A stretch of DNA of 45,457 nucleotides from Anaerolineae bacterium (GCA_026129165.1 JAHCIP010000009.1:1-45457); one strand, 5' to 3'; positions 30,472-39,007 are shown, counted from the stretch's first letter. Made by a program: numbers and translations. Notes: generated by a model from the sequence alone, not told the origin.

Positions 30472-31497
30472 CCCTCCACCTGTGCCCCGTAATTTTAGTC
30501 TCGCCGTCTGACCAGTGGCCCGGAAATAGGGCAAGACGTCGTGGCCGAGGACCTGGATGGCAGCGAGTGGGTCGGGGCCAAGGGGCGGGCCGAAGCTCAG
30601 ATGGTGCGCGCCGGCCGCGACCAGCCCCTCCAGGCGTGGAATCAGGTCAGCCGCCGTGCCCACCAGCCCGATCTGGAGCATCTGGTCCGTCACCAACGCG
30701 GCGGCCGCGTCCAGGTCGCCCTCGGTCTGAACCAGGCGTTCTATCTCCTCGAAGTCGGCATGGGTCAGGCCCAGGCGCGACAGGATCAACGGGCTGAAGG
30801 CATGGCCGTAGTAGGCAATCTTGGCGCGCAGCGCGGCGCGGGCGGCCTCGCGGTCGTCGGACACTGAACACCAGACGCACGCCGCCACGTCCACCTCGGC
30901 CAGATCACGGCCGGCCAATTTAACCCCTTCTTCGATATAGCCCAACACCTCGGTGAGATGCTCCGGCGGAAACAACAGGGGCAAGCCGCCATCGGCCTGC
31001 TCCCCCATCAGCCGCAGCATGTGGGGACTCATGGCTCCCAGGTAGATAGGCACACGGCGCGTGGGGAAGCGCAGGTAGGCCTCAGGGGTCCAGGCAGAGA
31101 CGGAGGAGGGACGTTGGTTACGTAGAAGGGCGTCGAGGGCGGTCAGGCTGTCGCGGACAACGGCCAGTGGGTGGCGCTGCGCGATGCCGACCCAGCGCAG
31201 GAAGTCGGCGGCTCCCGCGCCAAAGCCGAGCAGGGCGCGGCCACGGCTGAGTTCGTCGAGGGTCGCGGCGGCCATGGCTATGTCGGCGACGTGCTGGGTG
31301 TAGGGGTTGACGATGCAGGTACCAATATGAATTCGCGTCGTGGCCTGGGCCACCGCGCCGAGGATGGTCCAGGCGTGCCGCCAGAACAGGTCGTGGCTCA
31401 CCCAGAACTGGTCGAAGCCAGCGGCTTCGGCGGCCAGGGCGAGCCTTACATACTCTTGAGGCGGAAGGTCATTATTGAAGCGCAGAGAGAATCGCAT
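30463..31497 (-). CDS. LLM-class (luciferase-like) F420- or FMN-dependent oxidoreductase
   Basis: 344 aa from ATG 31497, chosen because MRFSLRFNNDLPPQEYVRLA is the standard family start; an upstream open frame is not coding in style. TIM-barrel landmarks: AAEAAGFDQFWVSHDLFWRHAW (about 20-40), IHIGTCIVNPYTQHVADIAM, LGFGAGAADFLRWVG and RVPIYLGAMSPHMLRLMGEQADG. The family reduces or oxidises substrates with F420 or flavin, often annotated as methylenetetrahydromethanopterin reductase. Substrate and exact cofactor unknown. The last residues GTGGGSF and the stop come from a repeat element, so the C-terminus may be replaced. Confidence 0.9.
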   Translation of the reverse strand: MRFSLRFNNDLPPQEYVRLALAAEAAGFDQFWVSHDLFWRHAWTILGAVAQATTRIHIGTCIVNPYTQHVADIAMAAATLDELSRGRALLGFGAGAADFLRWVGIAQRHPLAVVRDSLTALDALLRNQRPSSVSAWTPEAYLRFPTRRVPIYLGAMSPHMLRLMGEQADGGLPLLFPPEHLTEVLGYIEEGVKLAGRDLAEVDVAACVWCSVSDDREAARAALRAKIAYYGHAFSPLILSRLGLTHADFEEIERLVQTEGDLDAAAALVTDQMLQIGLVGTAADLIPRLEGLVAAGAHHLSFGPPLGPDPLAAIQVLGHDVLPYFRATGQTARLKLRGTGGGSF

Positions 31498-31675
31498 GGT
31501 TATTTGAAGCCCCCTATCGAACTCGCAGCCATTCCACACCAAACCGCGCGCGACGGCGTAACTTCGCGGCTGGCGAGGCGTTATTACCCGTACCACCGAA
31601 TGCCTGATTGGGTCCTCGATGACCCATCTTATGATCCAGGGCCATCCATACCCAATCTATCTGAAGGAGTCATCC

Positions 31676-32086
31676 ATGCGTGCCAAGTCAGCACTCGACT
31701 CGCCCCTCGCCCAGGCCGCCGCGCTCTACCTGGCCGGACTGTTGATGTACGGTGCGCTGCGCCGGCCTCGTCCCGCCGCCCCCGACGCGGGCCACCTGCC
31801 ACGCCGTCCCGTGGGTCAGGCTCCACAATCCACTCCCCCCGCCCCAGCGCCCGCCCCGCGCCAGACCGCGCCGCCCCTGCCACCCACGCCGGCCCATAAC
31901 GCCCCCTTGCTCCGGTTGGAGCAGCCTGTGCGTGTCGAGTGCGGCGGCATCATCTACGAAGGCTTTATCCAGAGCATTTATATCGAAGGCGGCGCGGCGC
32001 GTCTCGGCCTGGTCGACTCACTGCCTGAACCGCTGAATGAAAACCTGTGGACGTGGGACGACGAAGGCGACAGCGACGGTCGTTGA
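31676..32086 (+). CDS. Small membrane-anchored, Pro-rich protein
   Basis: 136 aa from ATG 31676 with AAGGAG seven bases upstream; an earlier in-frame ATG (31619) lacks this. One membrane helix (LAQAAALYLAGLLMYGAL, about 10-27), a long Pro/Ala linker (about 30-80) and a C-terminal beta-rich domain (LEQPVRVECGGIIYEGFIQSIYIEGGAARLGLVD) that may be an SH3-like or small barrel. No known family. It stands alone, ended by a hairpin at 32141. The Pro-rich linker suggests crossing of the cell wall; this is inference. Confidence 0.75.
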   Translation: MRAKSALDSPLAQAAALYLAGLLMYGALRRPRPAAPDAGHLPRRPVGQAPQSTPPAPAPAPRQTAPPLPPTPAHNAPLLRLEQPVRVECGGIIYEGFIQSIYIEGGAARLGLVDSLPEPLNENLWTWDDEGDSDGR

Positions 32087-32140
32087 CGTTGGCTTAGAGG
32101 CTTGCGCTATTATCCATCACTATCATCTGACAATGAAAGA

Positions 32141-32176
32141 ACGCGGGACCAGGGATTGTACTCCTGAGTCCCGCGT
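32141..32176 (+). terminator. Hairpin terminator
   Basis: ACGCGGGAC (32141-32149) pairs with GTCCCGCGT (32168-32176), then CGTCGTTTGTT. It ends the 31676 gene and lies 20 bp from the stop of the convergent gene. Confidence 0.6.
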
Positions 32177-32197
32177 CGTCGTTTGTTCGGATGCCAC

Positions 32198-32482
32198 TTA
32201 CGACCGAGGTGTGCGCCGCTGCGCCAGCCACGCAAAGGGGGACTGGCTATTCCCCTGGCTTTCCTCTGGACCAGCGCCAGGCAAGCGCTGATCCGAGGCA
32301 GGGGGGGCTACGTCGGCCATCGCGCGGTACTCGATACCGGGCAGGGTAGCGTCAAAATCCTTCGGCTGGACAGGCGGGGGGGGAGGCACCGGCTCCTTGT
32401 CCGGAATATCACGCGGCATCCCGGCCGCATAGAGCATGTCATCGCTGATGGGTTTGTTGAGGCGATTGTTGCGTTCAGCCAT
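32198..32482 (-). CDS. Small Pro-rich hypothetical protein
   Basis: 94 aa starting MAERNNRLNKPISDDMLYAA. The rest is low complexity with PVPPPPPVQPKD. AGAAGG lies upstream of ATG 32482. The start follows the stop of the previous gene by two bases, so it is co-translated. No fold or family is recognisable; a disordered partner of the membrane protein before it is possible. Confidence 0.6.
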   Translation of the reverse strand: MAERNNRLNKPISDDMLYAAGMPRDIPDKEPVPPPPPVQPKDFDATLPGIEYRAMADVAPPASDQRLPGAGPEESQGNSQSPFAWLAQRRTPRS

Positions 32483-32484
32483 GC

Positions 32485-33465
32485 TTACCTTCTCCCGTAG
32501 GGGTATGAACTCGATGGTTCAAGTAGAGCGGCCAGGAACTTGGTCCGTAACTCACTATCGAAGATGAGCACAATGCCCATCATCACCAGCCCCAGGAGCG
32601 CCTGCCAGATGACGGTCAACACGTTGACGCCCGTGGCGTCGGCGGCTGGCTCCGGCTCGGCCGAGCGTGTCGTGACCAGCAGCCGCAGCGGCTCATCGTT
32701 CGGCCCCAGCACAATCGTCGCATCATCGCCGAGGTTGAGCATCGCCAGTGTCGCGGCGACGTTATCCCGCCGTATATCGGTATCGTCGCCCGGACTGACC
32801 GTGAGTTCGCCCTGGTTCGGAACACGGATGACAAGACTGGTGTCGTCCTTCTGAACAATGCGCCCGCGAAACGTGCGTACACCGGCCAGGGGTACGGTTG
32901 CCGTCGGTACGACACGTGTTCCATCGGCGCCGGGTGTGGGAGTGGCGGTCGGTGGGGTAGGCGAGGCCGTGAGACCGGGCAAGGTGGCGACGCCAGGCGC
33001 GGTCGTCACTCCTGGCAAAGCCGGCGCTCCAGGCAAGCCGGTGCCCGCCGTAGCGAGGGCGGTCACAAGGGGGGCAGCGCCCCGCGTCCCGACCACTGGC
33101 GGTATAGTAGGGGGCAAACCCCCCGGCCGTTGCGTCTGAACCGGCAGCGGTGTCTGAAACAGCGGCGTTATCTGGACCGGCGCCACTGTCTGTACAGGCG
33201 GCACGATCTGGACCGGGGATAATGTCCGGATGGGAATCGGCGTCTGGGTGGGCGTCGGTAGACCTATTCTAGCGGTAGGCGTCAGCGTTGCCGTGTCCAG
33301 CGGCCCGGTCTGATAGCGTAGGGCGATCAGGCCGGGGTTGGCTAATGGCTCAGCCCGTAGGGGAAGGGCTTCTCCCCCCGAAGGTCCGCTCCAGTCGGCC
33401 CAGACCAGGCTCAGCGCCGCCAACACCACCAGCAGCGCCACCCGCCGCCTCATCGGCCCCTCCAC
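32485..33465 (-). CDS. Secreted or membrane protein with Thr/Pro linker and C-terminal helix
   Basis: 326 aa. N-terminal signal helix (RRRVALLVVLAALSLVWA, about 6-23), then a long Thr/Pro/Val linker (about 55-195) with short repeats of the type PVQ(I/T)xP, then a small beta-domain (FRGRIVQKDDTSLVIRVPNQGELTVSPGDDTDIRRD, about 200-235) like DUF5666/OB domains, and a C-terminal membrane helix (VIWQALLGLVMMGIVLIF, about 285-302). No enzyme motif. The Thr/Pro linker resembles cell-surface spacers. It leads a short transcript with the 94-aa gene. Confidence 0.72.
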   Translation of the reverse strand: MEGPMRRRVALLVVLAALSLVWADWSGPSGGEALPLRAEPLANPGLIALRYQTGPLDTATLTPTARIGLPTPTQTPIPIRTLSPVQIVPPVQTVAPVQITPLFQTPLPVQTQRPGGLPPTIPPVVGTRGAAPLVTALATAGTGLPGAPALPGVTTAPGVATLPGLTASPTPPTATPTPGADGTRVVPTATVPLAGVRTFRGRIVQKDDTSLVIRVPNQGELTVSPGDDTDIRRDNVAATLAMLNLGDDATIVLGPNDEPLRLLVTTRSAEPEPAADATGVNVLTVIWQALLGLVMMGIVLIFDSELRTKFLAALLEPSSSYPYGRR

Positions 33466-33479
33466 GTCGCACCCCCGAA

Positions 33480-33547
33480 TGTCACTCTGAGCGAAGCGAA
33501 GGATCTCGTCTTGGAGGCGTGAGATCCTTTGCTTCGCTCAGCATGGC
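33480..33547. repeat. Full REP-like palindrome
   Basis: TGTCACTCTGAGCGAAGCGA then AGGATCTC (33480-33507 or so) pairs with GAGATCCTTTGCTTCGCTCA then GCATGGCA (33521-33547). The loop is TTGGAGGC-like. It is the most complete copy of the family found at 6797 and 30441. Its position is just behind the 180-aa gene on the minus strand. Confidence 0.85.
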
Positions 33548-33604
33548 AAATGGTTCTTAACCTGGCGCAGCCTCTCTCCGACCCGGTGTTCTCAGGGTGG
33601 TGAA

Positions 33605-34147
33605 TCACGAGGCGCCATCGTCCGAGGGTTGGGGCTGCTGACGCGGCCGGCCGCGCCGCGCTGGCGGCGGGCTGAGGCGGAGCCGGCGCCGCATCTCCAG
33701 CACGTCCACTTCGTTCTGGAGGCTCTCCAGGAGCCGATCCAGTTGCGTGCGGCGGCGTTCCAGGTCAGCCGGTAAGGCGCGGATCGCCATGCCCGCCTCG
33801 CGCTCGGCCTCCACGTCGCCAATCCAGGCGTCCACTAGGCCCTTTAACTCACTGCGCAGTTTGGCCTGGTAGGCGGCTGCCTGCTTGGTCTTGATGGCGT
33901 CCAGTTTCGCCAGGGTTTCCTTGATCAGGATGTGATCGTCTACACTCAGCTCACCCTGCCGCCGCTGGACTTCCAGGGCATGCCAGACGACGGACGAGAT
34001 GGACAATATTGCGTAGGGAAGGTTCTCTGAGGTCAACATGCGGACATCGGCAAAGACATGGGGGCCGTCCAGGTAGTCGGGCAGCCGTTCCACCATGACC
34101 TGCAACATTCCCAGCGTAATCGAGGCGTTGACATTACTGAAAGGCAT
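33605..34147 (-). CDS. Coiled-coil hypothetical protein
   Basis: 180 aa. The N-terminus (MPFSNVNASITLGMLQVMVE, about 1-20) leads into largely helical, charged sequence with heptads (about 80-155, DLERRRTQLDRLLESLQNEVDVLE) and a basic Pro-rich tail. GGAGG (about 34157-34161) precedes ATG 34147. No family that I recognise. It follows transketolase by 40 bp on the same strand and may share its transcript. Confidence 0.7.
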   Translation of the reverse strand: MPFSNVNASITLGMLQVMVERLPDYLDGPHVFADVRMLTSENLPYAILSISSVVWHALEVQRRQGELSVDDHILIKETLAKLDAIKTKQAAAYQAKLRSELKGLVDAWIGDVEAEREAGMAIRALPADLERRRTQLDRLLESLQNEVDVLEMRRRLRLSPPPARRGRPRQQPQPSDDGAS

Positions 34148-34187
34148 TCGGGGGTTTCCTCCAACCGTTTATGTTACTCGCAACGCC

Positions 34188-36071
34188 TCACCTAGTCAAA
34201 CTCTTAACGGCCTCGACGATGTGGGACGCGCTGATGCCTGCCGCGTCCATCAGTTCGGCGGGCGTACCGGAGGTGGGCATCCCCTGGACGGCCAGGTGAA
34301 CGACGCGCAAGGCGGTGGACGACTGGCCTGCCTCGGCCTGCGTTAGCGCCTCGACCACCGCGCTGCCCAACCCGCCCTGCGGCCAGTGGTCCTCGACCAG
34401 CACTAGTCGGCCTTGCGTGGCCTCGACCGCTGCACGCAGCGTCGCCAGGTCCAGCGGCTTGACCGAGTACAGGTCAATGACGCGCGCGGCGACCCCTTCC
34501 CCCTTGAGCTGGTCATACGCCTTAAGCGCTTCGTGGACGGTGATGCCAGCGGTGACAATGGCGGCCTGGTCGGCGTCGGACTGGCGTAGCGTCTTGCTGC
34601 CGCCGACGGCGAATGTCTCGTCCGGTCCGTACAGGGTGGGGCCGCCGGCGCGCGTAGTGCGTAGGTAACTGATGCCCGGCTGATCGGCCATGAGCGCGAC
34701 GAGGTGCGCCGTCTGGCCGGGGTCACACGGGTAGAGAACCGTGCTGCCGTGGATGGCGCGCATCATCGCCAGGTCTTCGAGGGCCATCTGCGATGGGCCG
34801 TCCTCGCCGATGGAGACGCCGGCATGCGAGCCGCACAGGCGAATATTGGCTCGCGAGATGGCGGCCATGCGGATAAAGTCATAGGCGCGGCTCAGGAAGG
34901 CGGCGAAGGTTGAGGCAAACGGGACGTAACCGCGCACCTGGAGGCCGACGGCCGCCGCGACCATCTGCTGCTCGGCGATGAACATCTCGAAGAAACGGTC
35001 AGGATACGCCTTCTTGAAGGTTTCGGCAAAGGTCGAGTTGCTTACTTCTGCGTCGAGGACAACCACGTCCGACCGCGCCGCGCCCAGCGCCTTGAGACCG
35101 TCGCCATACGCCTGGCGCGTCGCCACCTTCTTGTCCTGGCCGTACACCGGCAAGTTCACTGCCTTCTCTCGCTGCTCAGGGGTGGGGGAGGGGGTTTTCG
35201 GCTTGGCGACCTGAATGGTCATATGGCGCTGGCCGCCGAGCGCCTGGATGGCCTTCTCAGCCTCTTCCGGGGGCAGCGGCTTGCCGTGCCAGCCATTCTG
35301 GTTCTCGATGGCCGGCACGCCTTTGCCCTTGACCGTCTTGGCGATGATGAGCGTGGGCTGTTCGCGCGGTTGAATCGCTTCGGCGTAGGCGCGGTGAATC
35401 TGGTCGGTGTCGTGACCATCAATCTCGACCGTATGCCAGCCGAACGCCTGACCGCGGGCGGCGTAGGCATCGGCATTCCAACCCAGGTCGGTCTCGCCGC
35501 GCTGGCCGAGCCGGTTCATGTCGAGGATGCAGGTCAGGTTGTCCAGCTTGTAGTAGCTGGCCTTGTCAAACGCCTCCCACACCGACCCTTCGGCCATTTC
35601 ACTGTCGCCGTGGAGCACCCAGACACGATAGGGCAACTTGTCGAGGTACTTGCCCGCCAGGGCGACGCCGACGCCAATGGGCAGGCCCTGGCCGAGTGAG
35701 CCGGTCGCCACGTCCACCCACGGGATGGCCGGCGTCGGATGGCCCTGGAAGATGCTGCCGAACTCGCGGTAGGTCATCATCTGCTCGTCGGAAATGACAC
35801 CGGCGGCTTTATACATGGCATACAGCAGCGACGAGGCATGCCCTTTGGAAAAGATCAGGTGGTCATTCGTGGCCGCGTGCGGCTGGTCGAAATCATAGTG
35901 CAGATACTGGGTCATCAAGACGGCCATCAGGTCGGCCGCTGACAGGGCGGTGCTGGGGTGGCCGGAGCCAGCCTTGGTGCTGGTGCGGATAGAGTCGACG
36001 CGGAGCTGCTGCGCCAGGTCGTGCAGGTTCACCGTCATCGTGGTGGGGATACGCTCTGTCCGAATTGCCAT
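34188..36071 (-). CDS. tkt: Transketolase
   Basis: 627 aa, full length. The enzyme moves two-carbon units between sugar phosphates in the pentose phosphate pathway. Seen are STKAGSGHPSTALSAADLMAVLM (about 31-53), SKGHASSLLYAMY, ATGSLGQGLPIGVGVA, the thiamine diphosphate motif GDSEMAEGSVWEAFDKASYYKLDNLTCILDMN (region about 155-185, with GDS instead of GDG), and the pyrimidine domain GVSIGEDGPSQMALEDLAMM with the catalytic Glu. GGAGG precedes ATG 36071. A dihydroxyacetone synthase or DXS role is less likely from these motifs. Confidence 0.95.
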   Translation of the reverse strand: MAIRTERIPTTMTVNLHDLAQQLRVDSIRTSTKAGSGHPSTALSAADLMAVLMTQYLHYDFDQPHAATNDHLIFSKGHASSLLYAMYKAAGVISDEQMMTYREFGSIFQGHPTPAIPWVDVATGSLGQGLPIGVGVALAGKYLDKLPYRVWVLHGDSEMAEGSVWEAFDKASYYKLDNLTCILDMNRLGQRGETDLGWNADAYAARGQAFGWHTVEIDGHDTDQIHRAYAEAIQPREQPTLIIAKTVKGKGVPAIENQNGWHGKPLPPEEAEKAIQALGGQRHMTIQVAKPKTPSPTPEQREKAVNLPVYGQDKKVATRQAYGDGLKALGAARSDVVVLDAEVSNSTFAETFKKAYPDRFFEMFIAEQQMVAAAVGLQVRGYVPFASTFAAFLSRAYDFIRMAAISRANIRLCGSHAGVSIGEDGPSQMALEDLAMMRAIHGSTVLYPCDPGQTAHLVALMADQPGISYLRTTRAGGPTLYGPDETFAVGGSKTLRQSDADQAAIVTAGITVHEALKAYDQLKGEGVAARVIDLYSVKPLDLATLRAAVEATQGRLVLVEDHWPQGGLGSAVVEALTQAEAGQSSTALRVVHLAVQGMPTSGTPAELMDAAGISASHIVEAVKSLTR

Positions 36072-36399
36072 CGCTTACCTCCTTCGGTCATTGTCAATCT
36101 GCTTCAACTATAGGCCAGACGCGGCTAACAGACAAGTGATTGGCCTGCGGGGCTGAGGCGCCCAGGCGATACCAACGAACATGCATGCAGTCGTGATGTC
36201 TCATGCCGATTCCTCCATCTGGACGTCGTTCCGGTGGAGGACGGTCTTTCACCCGGATGGGTGTGGACAAGACGAGGCGCCACGGGTACACTTGTTCTTA
36301 CCGGGAGGCCTTGAATGATCTCTGCGCCGGCAACGGGTGAAATTGCTTCGTTAACAGCCCGGTGTCTCCACAAGCGCAAGACTCGGACCACTATAGAGA
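36072..36399. other. 328-bp intergenic region between divergent genes
   Basis: No conserved coding sequence is apparent in either strand. TATAGA (36392-36397) lies close before the ABC-2 permease starts but lacks a convincing -35. CCTCCA (about 36210) and TGGAGG (about 36235) could form a weak stem. No tRNA, riboswitch or repeat recognised. Confidence 0.5.
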
Positions 36400-37221
36400 A
36401 TGGGAAGTATGGGAATAAGGAGTTTAGCCGACTGGTTCGCGCTCTGGCGGAGGCTGGTCGGGGCAGCGGTGCGTGGGCAGATGCAGTACCGCATCTCGTT
36501 TATCCTGCAAGTCGTCACCCAGTTCGGCCTGTGTGGCCTGGACTTCGTCGCACTGTACTTCCTACTGACCCGCTTTCAGGGTCTCAAGGATTGGACGCTG
36601 CCCGAAGTTGCCCTACTCTACGGCCTGGCCGCCATGAGCTTTGGCCTGGCCGAGATGTTCAGCGGCATCCTGGATAATTTCAGTAGCCTGATGAAACGCG
36701 GCGAGTTCGACCGTTACCTGATTCGTCCGCTGCCGCTCATGTTCCAAATGATGACGGCGGAGTTTGTGCTCCGCCGCCTTGGCCGCATCGCGCAAGGGCT
36801 GGCCCTAGTCTACGCTATTGTCAACCTGCCCGTCCACTGGACCGCCACCGACTGGACCCTGCTCGGCCTGACGCTGGCGGGTGGGACGCTCTTCTGGTTC
36901 GCTATTCTCGTCGCGGGCGCCACGTCGTGCTTCTGGACCGCCGAGACTTCCGAGGTCGCCAACATCTTCAGCTACGGCGGTATCGAGATGCTCAGCTACC
37001 CCATGAGCATCTATAACGAGTGGTTCCGCAAGTTCTTCACCTTTGTGGTCCCGATGGCCTTCATCAACTACTTCCCCGTCCTCTGGCTCACCCGCCGCGC
37101 GGACACCGTCGCGCCCGTCTGGGTGGCCTGGCTCTCCCCCCTCGTCTGCCTCGCGGTCTTCCTGATCTCCCTCCGCGTCTTCAACTGGGGCGTCAAGCAC
37201 TACCAGAGTACGGGCAGTTGA
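36400..37221 (+). CDS. ABC-2 family transporter permease (orphan)
   Basis: 273 aa with six membrane helices, ABC-2/DUF990-like. Typical are RISFILQVVTQFG, YGLAAMSFGLAEMFSGILDNFSSLMKRGEFDRYLIRPLPLMFQ (region about 70-112), and the end MAFINYFPVLWLTR. ATG 36400 and ATG 36409 are both possible; the second has GGGAAG before it. Such permeases normally sit with a second permease and an ATPase; no partner gene lies near in the window, so it is either an orphan or works with proteins encoded elsewhere. Confidence 0.87.
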   Translation: MGSMGIRSLADWFALWRRLVGAAVRGQMQYRISFILQVVTQFGLCGLDFVALYFLLTRFQGLKDWTLPEVALLYGLAAMSFGLAEMFSGILDNFSSLMKRGEFDRYLIRPLPLMFQMMTAEFVLRRLGRIAQGLALVYAIVNLPVHWTATDWTLLGLTLAGGTLFWFAILVAGATSCFWTAETSEVANIFSYGGIEMLSYPMSIYNEWFRKFFTFVVPMAFINYFPVLWLTRRADTVAPVWVAWLSPLVCLAVFLISLRVFNWGVKHYQSTGS

Positions 37222-37242
37222 CCCTCGCAACAATCCGCTTTC

Positions 37243-37629
37243 TCAAGGATAGGACAGAAGATGTAAACCCGTGACGAAGCGGTAATCACGCTGGTTCTTG
37301 GTAGCGAGGGGGATGTTGAGCGAAAGCGCAGTTGCCGCGATCAGAGCATCCGCCAGTAGCAACCCGTGACTAAGACGGTACTGGCGGATGAGATCTACTG
37401 CTCTGTCAGCTACGAGTTCATTGAGCCTCACAACCTCAAAGCGCTGCAGAAACCTCTCCACCCTTCGCTGTTCCGTTCGGTTTCGGCAACCGATAACCAG
37501 TTCTAACTGAGTCACAGTGCTTATGCCGACAACTGACTGAGCCATTCCCCTCTGCAAGAACTCAACAGCCTCTGGTACGCCACGCGACGTGTCAATCAGA
37601 ATATCGGTGTCGAGGAGCAGGTCAGCCAC
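37243..37629 (-). CDS. vapC: PIN-domain toxin, VapC-type
   Basis: 128 aa. PIN fold residues are seen: LLDTDILIDTSRG (first Asp), TVTQLELVIG (Glu near 44), LLLADALIAATAL (Asp near 93) and the final LATKNQRDYRFV. VapC toxins cut RNA, often initiator tRNA or rRNA, and are held by VapB. It overlaps the antitoxin gene by 8 bp and follows it. It ends about 20 bp from the convergent ABC-2 gene. Confidence 0.92.
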   Translation of the reverse strand: MADLLLDTDILIDTSRGVPEAVEFLQRGMAQSVVGISTVTQLELVIGCRNRTEQRRVERFLQRFEVVRLNELVADRAVDLIRQYRLSHGLLLADALIAATALSLNIPLATKNQRDYRFVTGLHLLSYP

Positions 37630-37867
37630 GGCTGCGCGTCCATTCCCGTTCGCGAATAGACCTCACCCACGCGCTACTATCGGCCAGATCCTCCCGGTCC
37701 CGCCACATCCCCACGAATGGGTCCTCAGACAGAGACGTTTTGCTCTCTAAAAGCTCTTTCTGGATCGCAACATGACGTTTCGCCAGGGCTTCAATCAACT
37801 TGTCTACCTCACGCCGAGCTTCTAGTGGTAAGGCAGCATATTCGCGCCATAGGGTAGTTTGGTCCAT
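37622..37867 (-). CDS. vapB: VapB/DUF2281-like antitoxin
   Basis: 81 aa, charged and helical: LPLEARREVDKLIEALAKRH near 13-32, then a C-terminal part with DPFVGMWRDREDLADSSAWVR that resembles the toxin-binding tails of DUF2281 and similar antitoxins. AAGGAGAGG precedes ATG 37867. Position directly before, and 8-bp overlap with, the PIN toxin supports the call. Confidence 0.85.
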   Translation of the reverse strand: MDQTTLWREYAALPLEARREVDKLIEALAKRHVAIQKELLESKTSLSEDPFVGMWRDREDLADSSAWVRSIREREWTRSRG

Positions 37868-37931
37868 CCGTTAGCCTCTCCTTCTTTGCGAGACAGGTCA
37901 CGTCTTCCCGCTTTAATATGATCAGCTACGT

Positions 37932-38465
37932 CTAACTCAACTTATCTGATGATGTCTCACTGTCTTTGTCCCGCAGCGCGGAGAGGGCGGCCCAGCGGGG
38001 GTCGGTGGCTGGCTCGTCGGCGTCGTCCATGCTCGTCGGGACCGGCTCGCAGCCTTCCGGGTGCACGGGGGCCAGCGGGACGGCCAGGAGCAGACTCTGG
38101 CGCACCAGTTCGGTGATGTCGAGGATATGGTGGCTGTCAATGCGGGTGTCCGAGTCGGCGTCCTCTGGTACGGGAATTTTGTGGCCCGTTTCGACATCAA
38201 TCGTCGGGTAGTACTGCTCCTCTAGCTCCATCTCCACCGGTACCGTGACCGGCTCCAGGCAGCGCGCGCACGGCACACTCACCTCGGTCTCCAGGTGGCC
38301 TGTCACCAGGATGCCATCGGTATCCCGCATCAGGCTCACCTCGCCCGTCAGGGGCGCTTCGATGGTCATGTCCTCCGCGCTAAGCTGGCGGATTGGCTCA
38401 TTCATCTGGAAGCGGCGCACCGCGCCGGTGTGTTCCTTCAAGAGTTGGGCGACGTGGAATTGCAC
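37932..38465 (-). CDS. DUF177/YceD-family protein
   Basis: 177 aa from GTG 38465. The family mark is VPCARCLEPVTVPVEMELEEQYYP (about 63-86) with the CxxC pair, and DSHHILDITELVRQSLLLAVPLAP (about 110-133). DUF177 has been linked to 23S rRNA accumulation and normally precedes rpmF; here rpmF is 19 kb away. The ribosome site AAGGAGG lies in the neighbouring 7-bp repeat array. Confidence 0.92.
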   Translation of the reverse strand: MQFHVAQLLKEHTGAVRRFQMNEPIRQLSAEDMTIEAPLTGEVSLMRDTDGILVTGHLETEVSVPCARCLEPVTVPVEMELEEQYYPTIDVETGHKIPVPEDADSDTRIDSHHILDITELVRQSLLLAVPLAPVHPEGCEPVPTSMDDADEPATDPRWAALSALRDKDSETSSDKLS

Positions 38466-38473
38466 GCGGCCTC

Positions 38474-38509
38474 CTTCTTCCCTTATTCCTTATTTCCTAT
38501 TCCCTCTCC
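38474..38509. repeat. 7-bp tandem array at a gene junction
   Basis: Plus-strand heptamers CTTCTTC(C), CTTATTC, CTTATTT, CCTATTC, CCTCTCC. On the minus strand this purine-rich array encodes the tail GEGIGNKE and stop of the coiled-coil gene and provides AAGGAGG for the next gene. Confidence 0.75.
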
Positions 38510-39007
38510 GCCTTTACGCCGTTCCTCTCCGCCACGTTTGAGGAGGGCGATGCCGTTGGCGAGCGTGCGCTGGTAGTTGGCGAGGTTGCGTTCCAGGTCG
38601 CGCAGCACGTCCAGGGCGTAGGCGTCCGCCGACGAGCGCGTGTGCTCAGCATCGTCGGCGGCCTTGGCGCGGATTCGAGCCGCCTCGGCCTCAGCGGCCT
38701 CGATAATCGCCTGGCGCTCCTGCTCGACCCGCTGGAGAACCGTCTGCTCGCCCACCATTTGGTCGGCGCGTTCCTGGGCCAGTTTGACAATGCCCGCCGC
38801 CTTTTCCTCACCTTGCGCGATAAGAGCGTCGCGTTCCTGGAGGAGGCGCTGGGCATCCCGAATCTGGGCGGGGATGGTGGTGCGCAACTGGTCAACGAGG
38901 CGGAGGATAGCCTCTTCGTCCACCATGAGTTTGTCGGTCAAGGGCAGCCGTGAACTGTCCTGGACTAGTTTTTCGAGCCGATCCACCAAGAAGTCTATAT
39001 CGCTCAT
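38483..39007 (-). CDS. Coiled-coil protein, DivIVA-like or membrane-ATPase-stalk-like
   Basis: 174 aa from ATG 39007 (MSDIDFLVDRLEKLVQDSSR); an upstream open frame is shadow. Almost the whole protein is a charged coiled coil: Ala/Glu/Arg heptads from about 60 to 155 (EQERQAIIEAAEAEAARIRAKAADDAEHTRSSADAYALDVL as a region). Proteins of this kind in this cluster of Chloroflexota and Firmicutes are called DivIVA- or ATP synthase b-subunit-like, but the DivIVA N-terminal motif is not clear. No ribosome site is seen. It follows coaD on the strand. Confidence 0.7.
   Translation of the reverse strand: MSDIDFLVDRLEKLVQDSSRLPLTDKLMVDEEAILRLVDQLRTTIPAQIRDAQRLLQERDALIAQGEEKAAGIVKLAQERADQMVGEQTVLQRVEQERQAIIEAAEAEAARIRAKAADDAEHTRSSADAYALDVLRDLERNLANYQRTLANGIALLKRGGEERRKGGEGIGNKE

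Noticed and set aside
36072-36399. tRNA or riboswitch in the gap before the ABC-2 permease
   Set aside because: No cloverleaf, T-loop sequence or known aptamer pattern could be seen.
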